Translations under genes and position numbers: made by a program | Origin: Ecdyonurus torrentis | Taxonomy: Eukaryota > Arthropoda > Insecta > Ephemeroptera > Heptageniidae | NCBI GenBank assembly: GCA_949318235.1 | Contig: OX439127.1 | Location: forward strand, 11,720,615-11,784,614 | DNA length: 64,000 bases | Direction of reading: 5' to 3' | The notes under the pieces: generated by a model | The model's database searches: none | What the model was told of the DNA's origin: nothing | The model's input: the letters and a program-made list of their open reading frames with translations, nothing else | Shown here: positions 1-33,648 of the stretch, in pieces | How the letters are laid out: every line of letters begins with the position of its first letter | Position numbering within the stretch: the stretch's first letter is position 1

Positions 1-3000
1 CATACTTATGAATTAAATTAATTGCGAATTAATTATATTTGCGCATGATAGCTAGGTTCTAACTGACTTAAAATAAGTGACTTTTAACAATTGATAGAAG
101 AAAACTAAACACGCTAAACACAAATTTGGCTATGGAAAGTGACGTATTTTTAAACATTTTTGTGCAAAAACGTCACTGAAAAAAAAAAATTTAATAATAA
201 TAATAACTTTGCATGTGCTTAATAATTATTGAAAGTAACAAAGGAAAATTTAACATTGCTCAATGATGTTTATATAAATAATATTGTATAAAAATCTATT
301 TATGACATTTCTAAGGTTAAATTCGTGTTCAGTAGATCATTTGCTATAGAGGGCACGTTTCCAAATTTATATAATGCTCTTGAAGTTATAGTTATATACT
401 GCATCTATAAAATTAACATCACATATATTTGAATTTATGTTGTAACATTGTTTACAATGCTGATTTACTATTTATATAAAGTTTTGACAATAATAATAAT
501 TATTATTTATATTCTATAATATTCTATAATAATCCTTGCGTGGTATTGTTCATTTTGGGTTAGAAGTTGTAACCAGGAACTTGGAAATTAAAAAGTTACG
601 ACGTAGTTTATGATATGTGCTAAAGAAGAGAAACTGATGTAATGCATAACTTTTTTTTTTTTTTTTTTTTTTTTTGCATTTGTGGGAGGATAAAGTGGGT
701 GCCAATAAAATGTATACGTCACTCATATTTCCTTACTCTCACGCCTAATTATCAAGGGCATATATTATAATAAAACAAACTGATTCATTACTTTACGAGT
801 AAGTAAGAAATATTTCATAATAAAAATATATAGACAAATTATAACTATTATATCTTGTCCAATTATGAAACGATTTAAAGCTAAAGTTTATATAATAATT
901 ATTAATATTTCATGTTTTATTTTTTTATAAAGTTATACTAAAATGTTTAGCTCGTTGCTGTTATATACACGCAGAGAGTTATTATCGTTTCACACGCGTT
1001 CAAATATTATCGAACTGACATGTAATGGCACGTCATATAAGCAAGGTAAAAAAAAAATGAATAGAAATTATAATAAATAAAAGAGTGAAAAAAAAGTATA
1101 GAGTTGAAAATTATATTATTTATTGTTATTATCACTCTATCACTCTATCTGAAAATTATAATTAAACAAAAAATTTAAAATAAAAAATACTGTTAGAAAC
1201 ATTTACTTCATAAAATAACATTTTTCATTTTTCCAATATTTTGTAAATATTTTTCTTCTTCCCTTTATTTTCTATTTTTAGTTCTCCACTTTGATAAATG
1301 AAATCTTAAAAACATGGTTGCAAAACAAGATTTGTCGTGTGGCTTCCTTCGATTGGTGACAGGATATCAATGCAACAAGGAAATAAATTCAATTAAATCG
1401 AAGTGGGAAAAAAAAAAAAAAAAGGGCAAAGGGAAAAGAAAAAATACAAAAAAAAATTGAGTAGGAAGAGAACAGGATAAAATCGCACACAATCACAATC
1501 ACATCAGTGGAAAAAGAGAAGAAAAAAAAACACAAAGGAAGAATAAAATAAAAAAATAAAATAAAAATTGTTAATATGAAAAATAAAATAAAGTAAGCAT
1601 AAAAAAATAATAAATATAGACGTATGTTTTTGATATTCTGAGTTTTTTTGACATTCCTAACAAAATACATAACAAAAACAAGGAAAATGTGAAGTATTTA
1701 GAAAGAAAAAGCGAGCAAACTCAAAAACATAAATCACAAATTGATTTTATTTTCTTTGCCTGAAAGTAAAAACAAATAATGCCTAACGATAGCTTTTTGT
1801 ATGTGACAAATTAATAACAAATCATATACATAAAAGACACACAAATAAAAATGTTTGTTGTTCATGATAATAGGAAAGAAACAAGCTATAACTGCTTGTT
1901 ATAGAAATAATGATCGTATTTTACATTGCTAAAAGGTTTGAATTATTCAAATAACATTTTTATATATTTTCTTGGCTATATTATATTTTAATGGTCTAAA
2001 AAAAGAAGTTTGATATCTGAAGCCTTATTATCTTAACCTTCATGAACGATATTATTGAACTTGGTTTGAAGGGAAAAAATATGGTACTGTTTATGAAAAT
2101 ATAGTATAAAGAATCACAAATGGTATTTTATAGAAATATGAATTTTAAATTACTTGAAAGCTCTGATATTTGCATCAATGTAGTATAGAAATTATTTAAA
2201 TATTATTCTTTAGTCTGCGTGACAAAATCTCTATAAATAATAATAATAATAATGTATAAATATATTGTAAAAAAATAATAATAAAAAATAAAAAATCTTT
2301 GCAATGCTAAAAGTTGCAAGATTTTGCTACGAGTTACAGTGTAAAATAATACTCTTAAATTGTTACGTGTAACGAGTAGTTTGTAGACAAAGCTTATACG
2401 TTTCTCACCATAACAATGCATGATATAATTATATACATAATATAATGTTACACTTGTGTTAATCAAGTGTATAATCGTTACTGTGTATAGTAGCATTTTA
2501 TACTTCTATATTATCATTACTTATAATTATAATATAAAATTTCTTGAAAAAGGATATCCCAGTTTACCCTTTGTTACGGATTCGAATTGCCTTCTATCGG
2601 TATTGATGCAAAAATAATATAAATATCGTCATATGATGTTGACTTTTAAAGATTGCCATTTTGAATGTCTGTAATATTCTCAAACACTTTATTATAACAA
2701 TAATATACATTGCATTTTAAAAACCCAATTATGTAAAATTATATTATTCTATTAATTAGAGCTATATTTAAAGTGTGATTTTAAATTCTAGCTGGTTCAG
2801 TTTCTGTGTACTACACTTTTTTTTTTTTTTTTTTTTTTCCCTGAAATCCTAGCTCGTTCTATAAACTACACACAACTCTTGAGCCAGCTACGAAAATTTT
2901 CTTTTGTTAAAAAAATCTGATCATGACGCCATTACCTGTTTACTACGTTTATGGTTGATCATTGTTATTTCTTCGTTTAGGACTTTGAACTTGATAACAA

Positions 3001-3158
3001 CGAACGAAAATTCGTAAAAAAAAAAAAATCTATTCTAAATGCGACTCACTTTATCGGCTCAAAAAACAAAATCAACCAATGAATGTCTTATTTTGTTGGT
3101 CACCAATCACTGTAAATGAGATTCACTATACTTCACAGAACAAACTCCTGTTATATGT

Positions 3159-3238
<80 letters not shown>

Positions 3239-4656
3239 TTCAGATCATTAAAAAAAATCCCTGAATTATTTTCATTTTTATGCAATTGTAACTAATTGGT
3301 TATTTAGATTAAGAATAAACTCTTTTCTTATTAATAAAGTATAAATCACGTACGTAATATGCAAAGAGGTTGATGGAGATTGATGTGGGTATGTCTTTTG
3401 TTTGCATACTGCCATGCTTACCAATGCAAATATTATAGTGAATGAATATACTATTATAGCTTCACGTACAGTATACACCCACATTTTATTCTCGCAGTAT
3501 ATCCATGTTTGGTTTGGCGAGATACTTCACCTGTCTTGTTTCTTCAATGAAAAATAATTGTGTGTGTTTTTTAAGAAGGGGTTATAGAATTTTATTTAAA
3601 ACAATTTAAATTGTAACTATATAAGAAAATGTAAATGCCCTGTCCGATTTTTCTGTTATATTAAAGAAAAGGGGGGGGGGGGGGGGGAGAAAGAAATCGG
3701 GCATGCGCTGGCTAATATATTTTATATTAATTGATGTTCTATAGTATCCCATTAATATCAGAATAATATTAATATATTAGTATCATTAATATACTGCGTA
3801 TACTATGTACATTTCATAAGATTCTCAAGATTTTGTTTTTTTCCCAGCAATATTTTACATTAAATTTATGTGGCATTTATATAAATATCGCGCAACCATT
3901 AGTTTACGTCTAGTAAGAAACGACATTGCAGTAAAAAAAAAAAAAAAAAAAAAAAAATCTGATTTTTGTCGCTCTTCATTTTATTTCTATATTTTATTTA
4001 TTTTATTCATATATATTTATGCATAAAAATAAAAATGCTTTTACAGTCTAATGGTCCAATCAAGTTATGTGTACAGAATCTTTTTGCTTTAATGCATTTT
4101 TTTTTTTTTTTTTTTTTTTTACAAAATAGTATACATAGTTGAGTTTTATGGCCAAATAACGAGTTAGTTTATAGTGACTGGAAACTACAAATGGCATGAG
4201 AAATATAACCAATTCGTCCCATTTTTTTTATAATATAATAAAAAATGAAAAGAATGATGTGTTCTAGTTTTTCATATTAGTATACAGAGAATTCAAATTC
4301 TAGAATTTCACATTCTCTTGAGTATTACAAAGGTAATATTTGAAAAATAATTATGTAGTCAGAACTTCTGTAGTATGAAAATTTGCATACATTGCAGGGT
4401 CATAGTTACATTTGCATAAATATAATATCATTTCATATCAAATTAATTTTGAAGCGCATGTGGGAGAAGTACAAATTATAAAATACGAATTGACAAGAGA
4501 GTTACAGAAATGTAATTATAATACTTTTTTTTCAAGTATGCGATTACGTAATCTTATTGAGGAGGGGGGGGGGGGGGGATGAAAGGAAAAATGAAGTCAC
4601 TCTGTGTTTTAAATGAACACGTTATTCATATCTAAATTATTTTGTGTTTGTTACAG
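1..4656. other. CDC14 intron (upstream part), no exon recognised
   Basis: This AT-rich stretch precedes the first recognisable CDC14 exon and ends in a splice acceptor (TTACAG at 4651-4656). I looked on the + strand for the preceding CDC14 exon, which in the family encodes a segment ending near KLNKKLK, and did not find it. The 5' exons therefore probably lie outside the window. The stretch holds poly-T near 651-675, poly-A at 3933-3956, poly-G at 3670-3687 and 4562-4579, and a TC array at 3165-3233. Nothing else is supported. Confidence 0.7.
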
Positions 4657-24334
<19,678 letters not shown>

Positions 24335-24401
24335 TTTTTTTATTAGCTATTATTAATTTCCATTTAAAAATAATTTTGTGCATGTTTCTGTAAAAAAAAA
24401 A

Positions 24402-24407
24402 AATAAA
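24402..24407 (+). terminator. Possible CDC14 polyadenylation signal AATAAA
   Basis: An AATAAA lies 68 bases after the distal stop, inside an A-rich run. A second AATAAA is at 24833-24838. AT content is so high that neither can be called with confidence. Confidence 0.3.
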
Positions 24408-24988
24408 AAAAAATAATAATCACGATACTGATGTGAAACTTTAAGCTATATAAGAACAAAAAGATAGCTTCCATAGCACTTTTTTCTTTTTATTACAACA
24501 CTTCATAAAAACCTTTTAATTATTATTATTTTTAACTGCAAAAGGTGGCCAGGATTGCTTTAAAAAAAAACTAAAAAAAAAACAACAACTAATTTTAAAT
24601 ATAAATGTGTTAAAAATAAAAGTGACTTTTTTTATATATGTGTGTGTGTGTTCATGCATCATGCACATATAATGATTAAAAAAAAAAAACTTTCTGTGTA
24701 ATCAACATGTCTGCTGATAGACTATAATAGGCCTATATATGTCATTCCTAACACTAAAAAGTAAGTAAGGGTAATCAAAACTCGGTTCTAAAATATCACC
24801 TTGGTATATTGTGATCTTTTATTTTTAATGCAAATAAACCTATAAAGAAATGCTTAGATTTAAAGTAAAGGGCTTACTTACCATATTGCTTACACTCCAA
24901 TACAGCTATTTATGTATACTACTTACTTATTACTTCCATTTGTTGATGCCAGTTTGCTAGAAATATGAAAATGCAATATATATATAAT

Positions 24989-25133
<145 letters not shown>

Positions 25134-25149
25134 ATCCTGATTGTGGCAA

Positions 25150-25283
25150 AAAGCCTCATCTCCATCTCCATTCTCCAGTGATCAGCACTTCATACAAGGC
25201 CCTATCTCCAGTGCAAATATTATGGCATAATCAATGGAGATAGGGCCCTTGTCAAATTGCTGATCACTGGAGATGAGGCCTTT
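25150..25283. repeat. Fold-back MITE with CTCCAGTGATCAGCA arms
   Basis: The inverted arms 25151-25213 and 25231-25282 share CTCCAGTGATCAGCA, CAAGG and CCTATCTCCA. The left arm carries a short extra copy of ATCTCCA. Related sequences occur at 41905-42015 and near 56450 and 61090. Confidence 0.7.
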
Positions 25284-26412
25284 CCCGTGAGCAGGACAAT
25301 ATATAAATTACACTGAAATATAAATATTATATATTTTTGACACTGCACTTTAAAAAGCACAAATACGTACATAAAAAAATAATAATAATAATAAATATAT
25401 AAAGATGTTCAATTAAAAAGAATCATCATTTTTATAGCAAAATATATTAAAGCACTTGTAGGGTATATTATATGCACCAATTAAATATACCTTAACTATA
25501 AATGAGTGTCACTTACCTTTTGGCTTTAAACTTTTAAAAACTATTAATGTTGGACATATCTGTGTACAATAATAATGTTATTTAGGATAAAATACATTAA
25601 AATAAATCAATATTATATAATTTTCATTTGTTTATTAACAAATGAGAATTTTCCCACAATTTATTCCTCAATTTGTCTGTTGAAAATAGATAAGCAGTTT
25701 GATATAATCAACTAAATAGAAACTTTCAATTCTGTTAGATAACAAATATATTGTATTGAATAATTTTAATTTCAAAATACGCAGACATTTTTTTTTTTGT
25801 AAAGTGCACCCTAACGAAAGACTTAAGCTATTTGTTGTTTTCCCTTGTAGACTCCCCCTGTAAGCCAGGCCTATACAATATTTGTAAGATTCAACTTCAT
25901 TGCATAACAATTATTCATGTGCTTATTTATATAAATCAGCACAATAATTTGGAATGTATTAACTCATATGTACCTACTATTTTCAATCATTTCTGTAGAA
26001 ATTATTTTAAAATTGTAACAGAATAGAATGTAAAGTTTATAAAAAAAAATAAACAATTTAAAAATTTAAGCCTGTTAAACTGTAGCAGAAGAGTTGCCTT
26101 ATTTTATTGATGAGAGCTTCATTACTGTATTGAAAAAATTTCTTTACATTATTTATTTTAATATAATTTTTTTAATTTTATTTGTTATGCAGATCTTATA
26201 ACAACTAGGGCATGAGCTTCTGCTGTGGTAAAGGTGAAAAGTCATTAAAGTTAAATGGATCTTACTTAAGATTTCAATTTATTTTAAACTTTTATATATT
26301 TTTATTTTATTTAGGATGATTATGGTATGAAAGGAAAGAATACGAAAAATCTACAAACACCTTACCATGATGATGTCCATCTATTATTAGATTGATTGAG
26401 ACGTTATTACAT

Positions 26413-26470
26413 GGCAACACATGTCTTTCTCAGTGCTTTTAGAGTAGGCATCTGAGAAAGAGCTGTTGCC
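26413..26470. repeat. Short hairpin
   Basis: GGCAACACATGTCTTTCTCAG and an inverted partner (CTGAGAAAGAGCTGTTGCC) pair around a ~20-base loop. It could be a retroelement tail or a hairpin of unknown role. Confidence 0.45.
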
Positions 26471-26914
26471 CCCGAAATATCTTAATGTATGTATTTGTGT
26501 ACCCTATGCCATCAAGATTTTCTAAATATGGACACCACTGTGGTATGTCATACTTAGTGGTTTTCTTGAGCATTCCTTTGATAACATCCTTTTGCCAAAA
26601 TGGTTTCCTTTGAATGCGATGATTACATAGTCACATTTTTAATTATTTGTACAAAAAGTTTTAAATTTTATTATGATGCTTTTAAAATTATAATTTCAAT
26701 GCCTTTTTTTTATGGTAGCTACAAAAATTAAAGCACAGTAAATTGGAAATTAATAAAACACCAAAACATTCTTTAATTAGTTATAGTTCATTGGACCTTG
26801 GAATCAAATGTTGTGTGTGTACTGTGTATATAAGTATATATCAATGATGTTGCAAACAATATGTGTAACTCGTATTTCGGGATTCCATTCCTGTTAGGTT
26901 GATATATGTATGTA

Positions 26915-26918
<4 letters not shown>

Positions 26919-26982
<64 letters not shown>
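26919..26982. repeat. (TG)n array
   Basis: About 32 uninterrupted TG units preceded by TATG units. Confidence 0.95.
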
Positions 26983-26988
<6 letters not shown>

Positions 26989-27187
26989 CTAGCTCTCATC
27001 TAGAACATTTTGATCCCAAGTCTCAATTAACTATACCTATAAATTACTATGCAGTATAAATAAGAGAATTTTCTAGTTTTATTAATTGTCGAGGCAACCT
27101 GCTCTAATCTCTCCTACTATTTTTCTCTATTATTATTGTTTTGAAATTTTTTACATATTATGTATCAACCGCGGTGTTTTTTTCCTC

Positions 27188-27190
<3 letters not shown>

Positions 27191-27234
<44 letters not shown>
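27191..27234. repeat. (TA)n array
   Basis: About 22 TA units. Confidence 0.95.
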
Positions 27235-27235
<1 letters not shown>

Positions 27236-28506
27236 GTAACACTTTTAAATTTTAACAACTGTGTGCAAATAAGTTCCTATTGGACAAAAAAAAATCATAC
27301 TATTTTCATCTTGTTGACAGGCTGTATATATGGTTGTATGTGTGTGTGTAGGTGCTTTCTTTTACAATTTTGTTTTTATCAGTGTGTGTGTGTTAGAGAG
27401 AGAGAGTATATATGTGTGCATTTTAATAAAACTATTGTAATATAGGCATTTCTTTCATTGTTTATTGTAAGTAGTTTTCATTATAACGCGAGGTACATAT
27501 TATTATAAAATAATTATTAAATAACAAATTATGTATGTATTGAAACATCTGAATGTCTTTTAGCCATGTTAATATAACAATAAGGTAGACAGACTGATAT
27601 CTGATATAAAATATATTACATAAAATTCTTTTATAATAAATATTTAAAATTATAAAAATTTCTTACTGACAACAGTATAAAATAGGATAAATGACAATTT
27701 TATTAATTAATATTATGATATAATTATATTAACAAAATATGATAAAAGATATTTAAAAATCTAAAATCTAAGCATGTGGTAATAGATTTTATGTTTTTCA
27801 ATGGTCTCATAAATAAGTGTAATTTAGACAACATTTTATGTGTATAAAAATATAACAAAGAAAAAAAAATTTACAACCAGAAAACTGTACACTGGATACA
27901 TTATAATAGATTAATATTAATGACAAATATATATTATTGTAACAAAAAATAAAAATAAATGAGAATAAAGAATACAGAAAAAAGTGCTGCTTGTTATATC
28001 AACTAAAATTTGTACAGAGTAAACTGAGGATACAGAGAAAACATAATATATATATATATAATATAATAAATATAATATTTTATCAATAATTTTGGAGTTT
28101 TATTTAACAAATAGTAATTTGCCGTCCATCACTCTTGGATAAATGTAATAGCAAATAAAGTTTTAGTTAAAGAGTTTAGCTACAGAAGCAGTGTGATGTC
28201 AAAACCTTTTTATTTCATTGAAGCGCAGTCTAGGCTTTCAACTAAGAAATTTATTTTATTAAAGCAAGGAAAGGGATGCTGCAGAATCGCAGATCAGGTG
28301 TTAAAGCGTTAAAGCTGGTCATTATTTGGTTAGAAATTATTAGGTCATCAAAGGTTAGAAATTATTTTCTCTATACCATGGTCACTATGTCACTCTGTCA
28401 CTATAAGCTGATTACCATATGCCATTCCCCATTTTTCCTGACCTATACCTTGTTAGAATTTAATAGATTAAAAAAAAATAAATAAATAAATAAATAAATA
28501 AAAATA

Positions 28507-28708
28507 TTGATGCCTCCGCGTCAAAAGCAAGCATCTACACTTTCCAGAATTCCGACAAAATGACTATCTACACTTTCCGCTGCCGAGCATCTGCAATGTT
28601 AAGCTTATGGTCGCTAGTCGAGTTACAGCGCTGCTCGGAAAGTGTAGATAGTCATTTTGTTGGAAATCTGGAAAGTGTAGATGCTCGCTTTTGACTCCGA
28701 GGCATCGA
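28507..28708. mobile_element. TA-flanked fold-back MITE (202 bp)
   Basis: TA at 28505-28506 and 28709-28710 flank ends TTGATGCCTCCG and CGAGGCATCGA. The arms (about 65 bp) repeat CATCTACACTTTCC twice each. The unpaired centre is about 65 bases. Confidence 0.75.
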
Positions 28709-28718
28709 TATAGCTTTT

Positions 28719-28880
28719 GGTACTAAACTTCAGTATGTTATGCCTTCATCAGTCTTACAGACTGTCTATAAAGACTGTAAGAAAGGATATTATAACTGCA
28801 TAAAATTAAGGACTGTCCAAGTCTGTAAAGACTGATGAAGGCACAACACTGTGTTTTCTCTTGGAGTTTAGTGCTAAATG
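28719..28880. repeat. Fold-back MITE
   Basis: TTGGTACTAAACTTCAG, GCCTTCATCAGTCTT and their inverted partners (28835-28880) form an imperfect hairpin immediately downstream of the previous MITE. Confidence 0.6.
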
Positions 28881-29656
28881 TGGTAGTTTTTTTATTTCCA
28901 TGCTAGCAAGATTTTCATCTAACTTTATGAACACCCTTTTCACCATAATAATAAGGCCCTTGCTAGTTTTCCTTTACCCTTTTCTTTCATATTATCAACC
29001 TAACAGGAATGGAATCCCAAAATATAGTTGAATACAATGTCACTTAAAAAAAGTGTATTAAGTATATTATAATATGGTTGCCTTATGATGCCAACAAATA
29101 TAGAAAGTTAGTACACTTCTCATGTCTTATTGATTTTTTTTCCTTTGCCTAATTTATATATATTTTTTTTAAATACTAATTTTAATATAGCTTTAGAATT
29201 TTATGATGAGAGTGTGGTTAATTAACCTAGATCTTTGCATTTTACTGCCCAACAATATTTGCATAAAAAATTTATCATCAGTTATTTATCTATTTATTTT
29301 TATACACAGGATTATTTTAAAACAAAATACATATAAGTGTCACTTTTGTAGATTAATTGTAGAAAGATTAATTACAATATTTCATGATATTAATTACTGG
29401 TGTAATTACGTGGCCCTGTCCATTTAGACGCATCATGAATATAATTCTTTATCCATTTTGTGAAGTCAAAATTCTAGTTACTTGAAAAATTAAATAATTT
29501 GCTACTTAGTCAAGATCAACACAATGAACACGTATGTATTAATAATTCTTAGCAATAGTCAAATGCAGTCGTGATTTTGTGAAATCACATGGGACTCAAT
29601 ACAGTAGCCATATATTCCACAAAAATTGAGAGGGTTTAAGCATCGATGCATGTCTA

Positions 29657-29826
29657 TCGACTATTAAAGAAACAACAGTTTAGAGGCTGGCTTTAAGCAA
29701 TTTTGCTCACATCCCCTTCCATTTGAAAGTACCGCACATGCGTGGTAAGAAGAAACAGAAGCGGATGTGAGTGAAATTCCTTTAAGTCAGCCTCAAAACA
29801 GTTGTTCCTTTATTATCCAAAGTCAA
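29657..29826. mobile_element. MITE family 2, copy 1 (TA-type)
   Basis: Inverted ends contain AAAGRAACAACAGTTT and a subterminal CACATCCNCTTCC block, around a centre ACATGCGTGG. It is a close relative of the element at 47797-47960, with a less tidy right end. Confidence 0.7.
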
Positions 29827-30300
29827 CAATAGCTGCAGATCTGAACTGACTGTGAGTGCAGTTAAAATCCAGAAATCCACCAAATCCAACTTTACAAAAT
29901 CATGAGTTTTGATAAGGGCACAATCACAATATAGCCTGTGAAAATAATAAATTATTCAGTGATTGATATATGTAATCAAAATTTCCAATGTCTCTTAAAA
30001 GTTCCCTCATATCAGAAGTTTAAACTGTAATTCATCTATGCAGTACCTTTACCTTTGCTATAATAAAGAACATTGCCAATATTATCCACTTGAACCTATA
30101 TGCTTTAATCTAATTTAACATTAATACGAGCTTCTAGTTCATACCACCGTGCATACGGCGCACTATGCGTCATATTTCGGCCTGGGTTTGAATATTTTTC
30201 TCTCTCTTTTGTGGGGTCCCTGAACTAAGCTCATTATCTCCCATTCCCCAAAAATCTTTTACCTCTCTGTTTTATGTGTTTCTATCTATCTATCTATCTA

Positions 30301-30630
30301 TTACGGTGGTTTGGTCATGTTGAGAGAATGGGTGATGAAAGAATAGCAAAGCAGGTATTTCATAGTAGAGTGGATGGAAGGAGAGATAGAGGCAGGCCTA
30401 AAACATCATGGTCTGAGGTGGTTGGAAGATGTTTGAAAAATAAGAATGTACGCAGTATGAAATGCAAAAGGAAATGTATGAAACAAGGTATGAGACTGGC
30501 AGAAGCAAGTGAAGTATGTCAGGGTAGGAAGTTGTGGAGGTCTATCACTGGGTCAGGATAAAACATCTGTGTTGTTGGCTTACCCCGAAAGGGATTTATA
30601 GCGTCATGATATGTATGTATGTATGTATGT
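30301..30630 (+). mobile_element. 5'-truncated LINE 3' end inside a TCTA microsatellite
   Basis: The + strand reads LRWFGHVERMGDERIAKQVF, DGRRDRGRPKTSWSEVVGRC and SEVCQGRKLWRSITGSG to TAA at 30559. A short 3' untranslated region (GGCTTACCCCGAAAGGG) and a (TATG)n tail follow. (TCTA)n lies on both sides, consistent with insertion into that microsatellite. It belongs to the same family as 10864-11160 and is too short to be functional. Confidence 0.85.
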
Positions 30631-33495
30631 ATCTATCTATCTTTCAATTATCAACCTATCGCAAAGTCGATTTTTTCCTAATTATATATAACATTAATAA
30701 AGTTCTTTAATAAATATAATAATACTACAGTATAAGTGAGCATATTCTATACATAGAATAATAACAACCACATGGTTTGAAATTAGTTTTATTGGAAATT
30801 AAATTGGTACATACGGGTTTACAAATACAATAAAAAATTAACTAAATTACAGAGGTCCATTGTTGCTTGGAGAGATATTAAGTTCCTTCAGGTTTCAAAA
30901 TTAAAACATTGGTCGTGTTGTTGAATACATTAGTGTTTTTAACAAGTGGGCAAAATCATATCCCATTAATGTAAAACGATAATAATAAATCAATATTAAA
31001 CTAGGGTACATTTAAGACGATTATACATGACATACTTGTCATGAGTTTGTATAACATTTAGAGATATTAAGTATACATCTATATATATTTTTAACATTTA
31101 GCCATCACAAGTTAACCTGTACGTCTTGTATTGGTTGGTTTTAAGGTCGTCAATAAATACTTGATTCTGCATTTTTTTTTAAGCATTGAAAATGCAGCAT
31201 TATACTTGTTTTCTATCTATTTTGTGTTATGTGCTCCAACCAATACAACAATCTTAAACTATGGACCAGAGTTGGATTGAGGAATGCAAGTTAAACTATA
31301 TAATCACTTAAAACAGATTTTTCAAATAATGAAGTTACATTAGATGCCAAATATGACTAGATTATTCAAGTTTTAAATTTGATCTTAGCATTATGCTTTA
31401 CCAAAGTCTCATATTAAAAATCTGTTGTTGTTGTTTTTTTTTTTTTTTTTTTTTTTAATTTAATTATATTTTTTCATAAAAATGAAATCTCAAATCCTAC
31501 CCTGCTCTGACATACAATCATTGATTATTTATAATGTAAACACAAAGAACATTGAAGAATATTGTTATGTATTTTGAGTTGTGTGAAATTAAATGAGTAA
31601 CATATGGTTAACTTTTACTGCACCAATTGCTACTAAAAATCATGATGAACTACGGTTATTCAAATTTAATGCGTATTTTTTGGTGCAAGGAAACAGGCTT
31701 TAAAAACAACACTTTTATTGTATGCATTCTACATTAAATGTTTTTTTTTTTTTTTTTTTTTTTTTCTTTTTACTTATATTTGAGATAATTTTATTGAACA
31801 GGTTTACACATGATCGTGTCAATATATTTTACAATTCAAAGAAGGGTGTTTTTCTCATAAGAATAACATTGCAAATTTAGTGCTAGTTTTTTAATGGCAA
31901 AAAAAAATATATTATCACAATCATGTGTAAATGGTCTACTAGAGAAATCCATTTAATACTCACACAGATTATTATTATTATTATTGATAATGTTTTATAG
32001 CCATCAACCTACACACATATAATTACGATCAACACCAAATATTGATTAAGGTTTGTTATTATTATTTTTTTTTTCTGGGTTATTTAGTGGTAGTGGAGTC
32101 TATAATACTATACATCAAAACATTTAACACCAAACATGAAATACAACATTTAAGAGTATTATTATTATTATTACGGTGAATTTTTGCTATAATTTTTATA
32201 TTTGGTTTGTTGCTATGTAATTGTATATCTGTCAATTAATGAAACTGCTGCAAATAAAAGTCTTTCAAAGCACAATTATTTTTTAACCTTTTTTTTTTTA
32301 TCAACTTGCTTTTAAAATTAAAGATACTAGTAACAAGCAACTTTGATGGCAATTTAAATTACAGATATGGCACATAAAAATCTTATACTTAATGTCTTAT
32401 TGTTATATGTATTGAAATTGCAATAAAAAATATGGTGGCATGTCATGCCATAATTATAAAATATGACTCTTTTATCAAAAAAATAAAAAAAAAAAAAATA
32501 ATAAATAAATAAAAAAACAAAAAAAAAAAAAAATTAACATTAAAACCTAACATTATTTGTAATATTTCCAAATAAATACCTGAGCAAGTAATAACTGCTC
32601 AGCAGAAAATTATACATAGGAACACAATTAAGTCTCTATGTTACTAAAAGGGATTCCATATTATGTTTACAGGTAGGATGTAGGCAGTAAGAGAAATACC
32701 TCATTGCAACTTGGTATAGGCCTTCAGAGGGAGAAAAGGAGATATTATAGGATATGTAACAGTGAGTTTTGGGTTTTTAGGCAAAAAGTGGTTTCTTAGG
32801 TATTTTTACACTTAAATTCGTTATCATTTATGTATTTTCTAAAACACATACTACCTCAGTATAATCACTTTCTATGGAACCTGAATATGAAATGAATTAT
32901 GTCGTGTATAGTTTTATAAAGGATTCCAAGGAGAGTAGAGTTTAACTAGCTATCCACCCTTTGCCCACACTGCAATATATAAGGATATAAGCTATGGAAA
33001 ATCAGGTTTAGGTAAGGGAAATACACATATAGCTCATGTAATGAGCTGGGCAACATTGCGTGCCCAACATCATGGAAATTATTTACAATAGACAAATACT
33101 TACTATGACGTCTGAAATTGGTTTCCTCAGACGTACTTATAGTAATATTTTCATACTTAACCCCCATCTGCTTACATAGTAAAAAAAGAACAAGATATCT
33201 GTAAATTATATACTTTCTAAATAATTACATTTTAAGATAATGGTAATGTTTAAATGTACTATTTTTATTAATTAAATATTCTAATGCAGTCTTTAAAAAA
33301 TGCAATAAAAAATTATCTATCACAAATGCTTTCAATTACAACAGATTAGCAATAGTTAAAATAATGTTAACTAACATAATACCTATAAATTATAATTTAA
33401 CTCATAACATCACAATTTATAAAAGGAAAAAAAAAATCAATTTTTTATAAAAGTTGAAAAAAAAATAATAAAAAAAAATCACAGTTTAAGACCCT
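30631..33495. other. Intergenic region between convergent CDC14 and PIGV
   Basis: AT-rich sequence with poly-T at 31436-31456 and 31741-31765 and short ATT repeats. No coding or structured element is recognised. The last ~230 bases are probably the PIGV 3' untranslated region. Confidence 0.6.
33264..33269 (-). terminator. Possible PIGV polyadenylation signal AATAAA
   Basis: TTTATT on the + strand is AATAAA on the - strand, about 230 bases after the PIGV stop. It is a weak call because the region is AT-rich. Confidence 0.3.
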
Positions 33496-33648
33496 TTACG
33501 TCCAAGGAAAGTGATTGCTAAATAATATGGTACCAATCAATACATACAGAATGAAATAATATTTAACTAATTTTGAAAGAAAAGTTTTGGGCTCTTCAGT
33601 GAATAAAAATACTCGCCAAGAACTGTACATATTCTCCCTGGATTCAAC
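33496..33648 (-). CDS. PIGV: PIGV exon 4 (last, 50 codons plus stop)
   Basis: It starts after TTTCAG with VESRENMYSSWRVFLF. It contains a final hydrophobic helix (YYFILYVLIGTILF), and ends SNHFPWT and TAA, as expected for the PIGV C-terminus. Confidence 0.93.
   Translation of the reverse strand, partial: VESRENMYSSWRVFLFTEEPKTFLSKLVKYYFILYVLIGTILFSNHFPWT

Larger units (their letters stand above)
26872..29025. mobile_element. Possible 2.15-kb element with ~33-bp inverted ends
   Basis: ATTTCGGGATTCCATTCCTG with GTTAGGTTGATAT at 26873-26905 is repeated in inverted orientation at 28988-29024 with few differences. It spans a TG array and two MITEs and has no transposase. It could be one element, or two copies of an end from separate elements. 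Confidence 0.4.

Noticed and set aside
3079..3264. Open frames across TC/GA arrays (also 7274-7459 and 7942-8133)
   Set aside because: These are Ser-Leu repeats produced by the microsatellite.
1..4656. Search for the first CDC14 exons
   Set aside because: No segment on the + strand resembles the conserved N-terminal block, so I place these exons upstream of the window.
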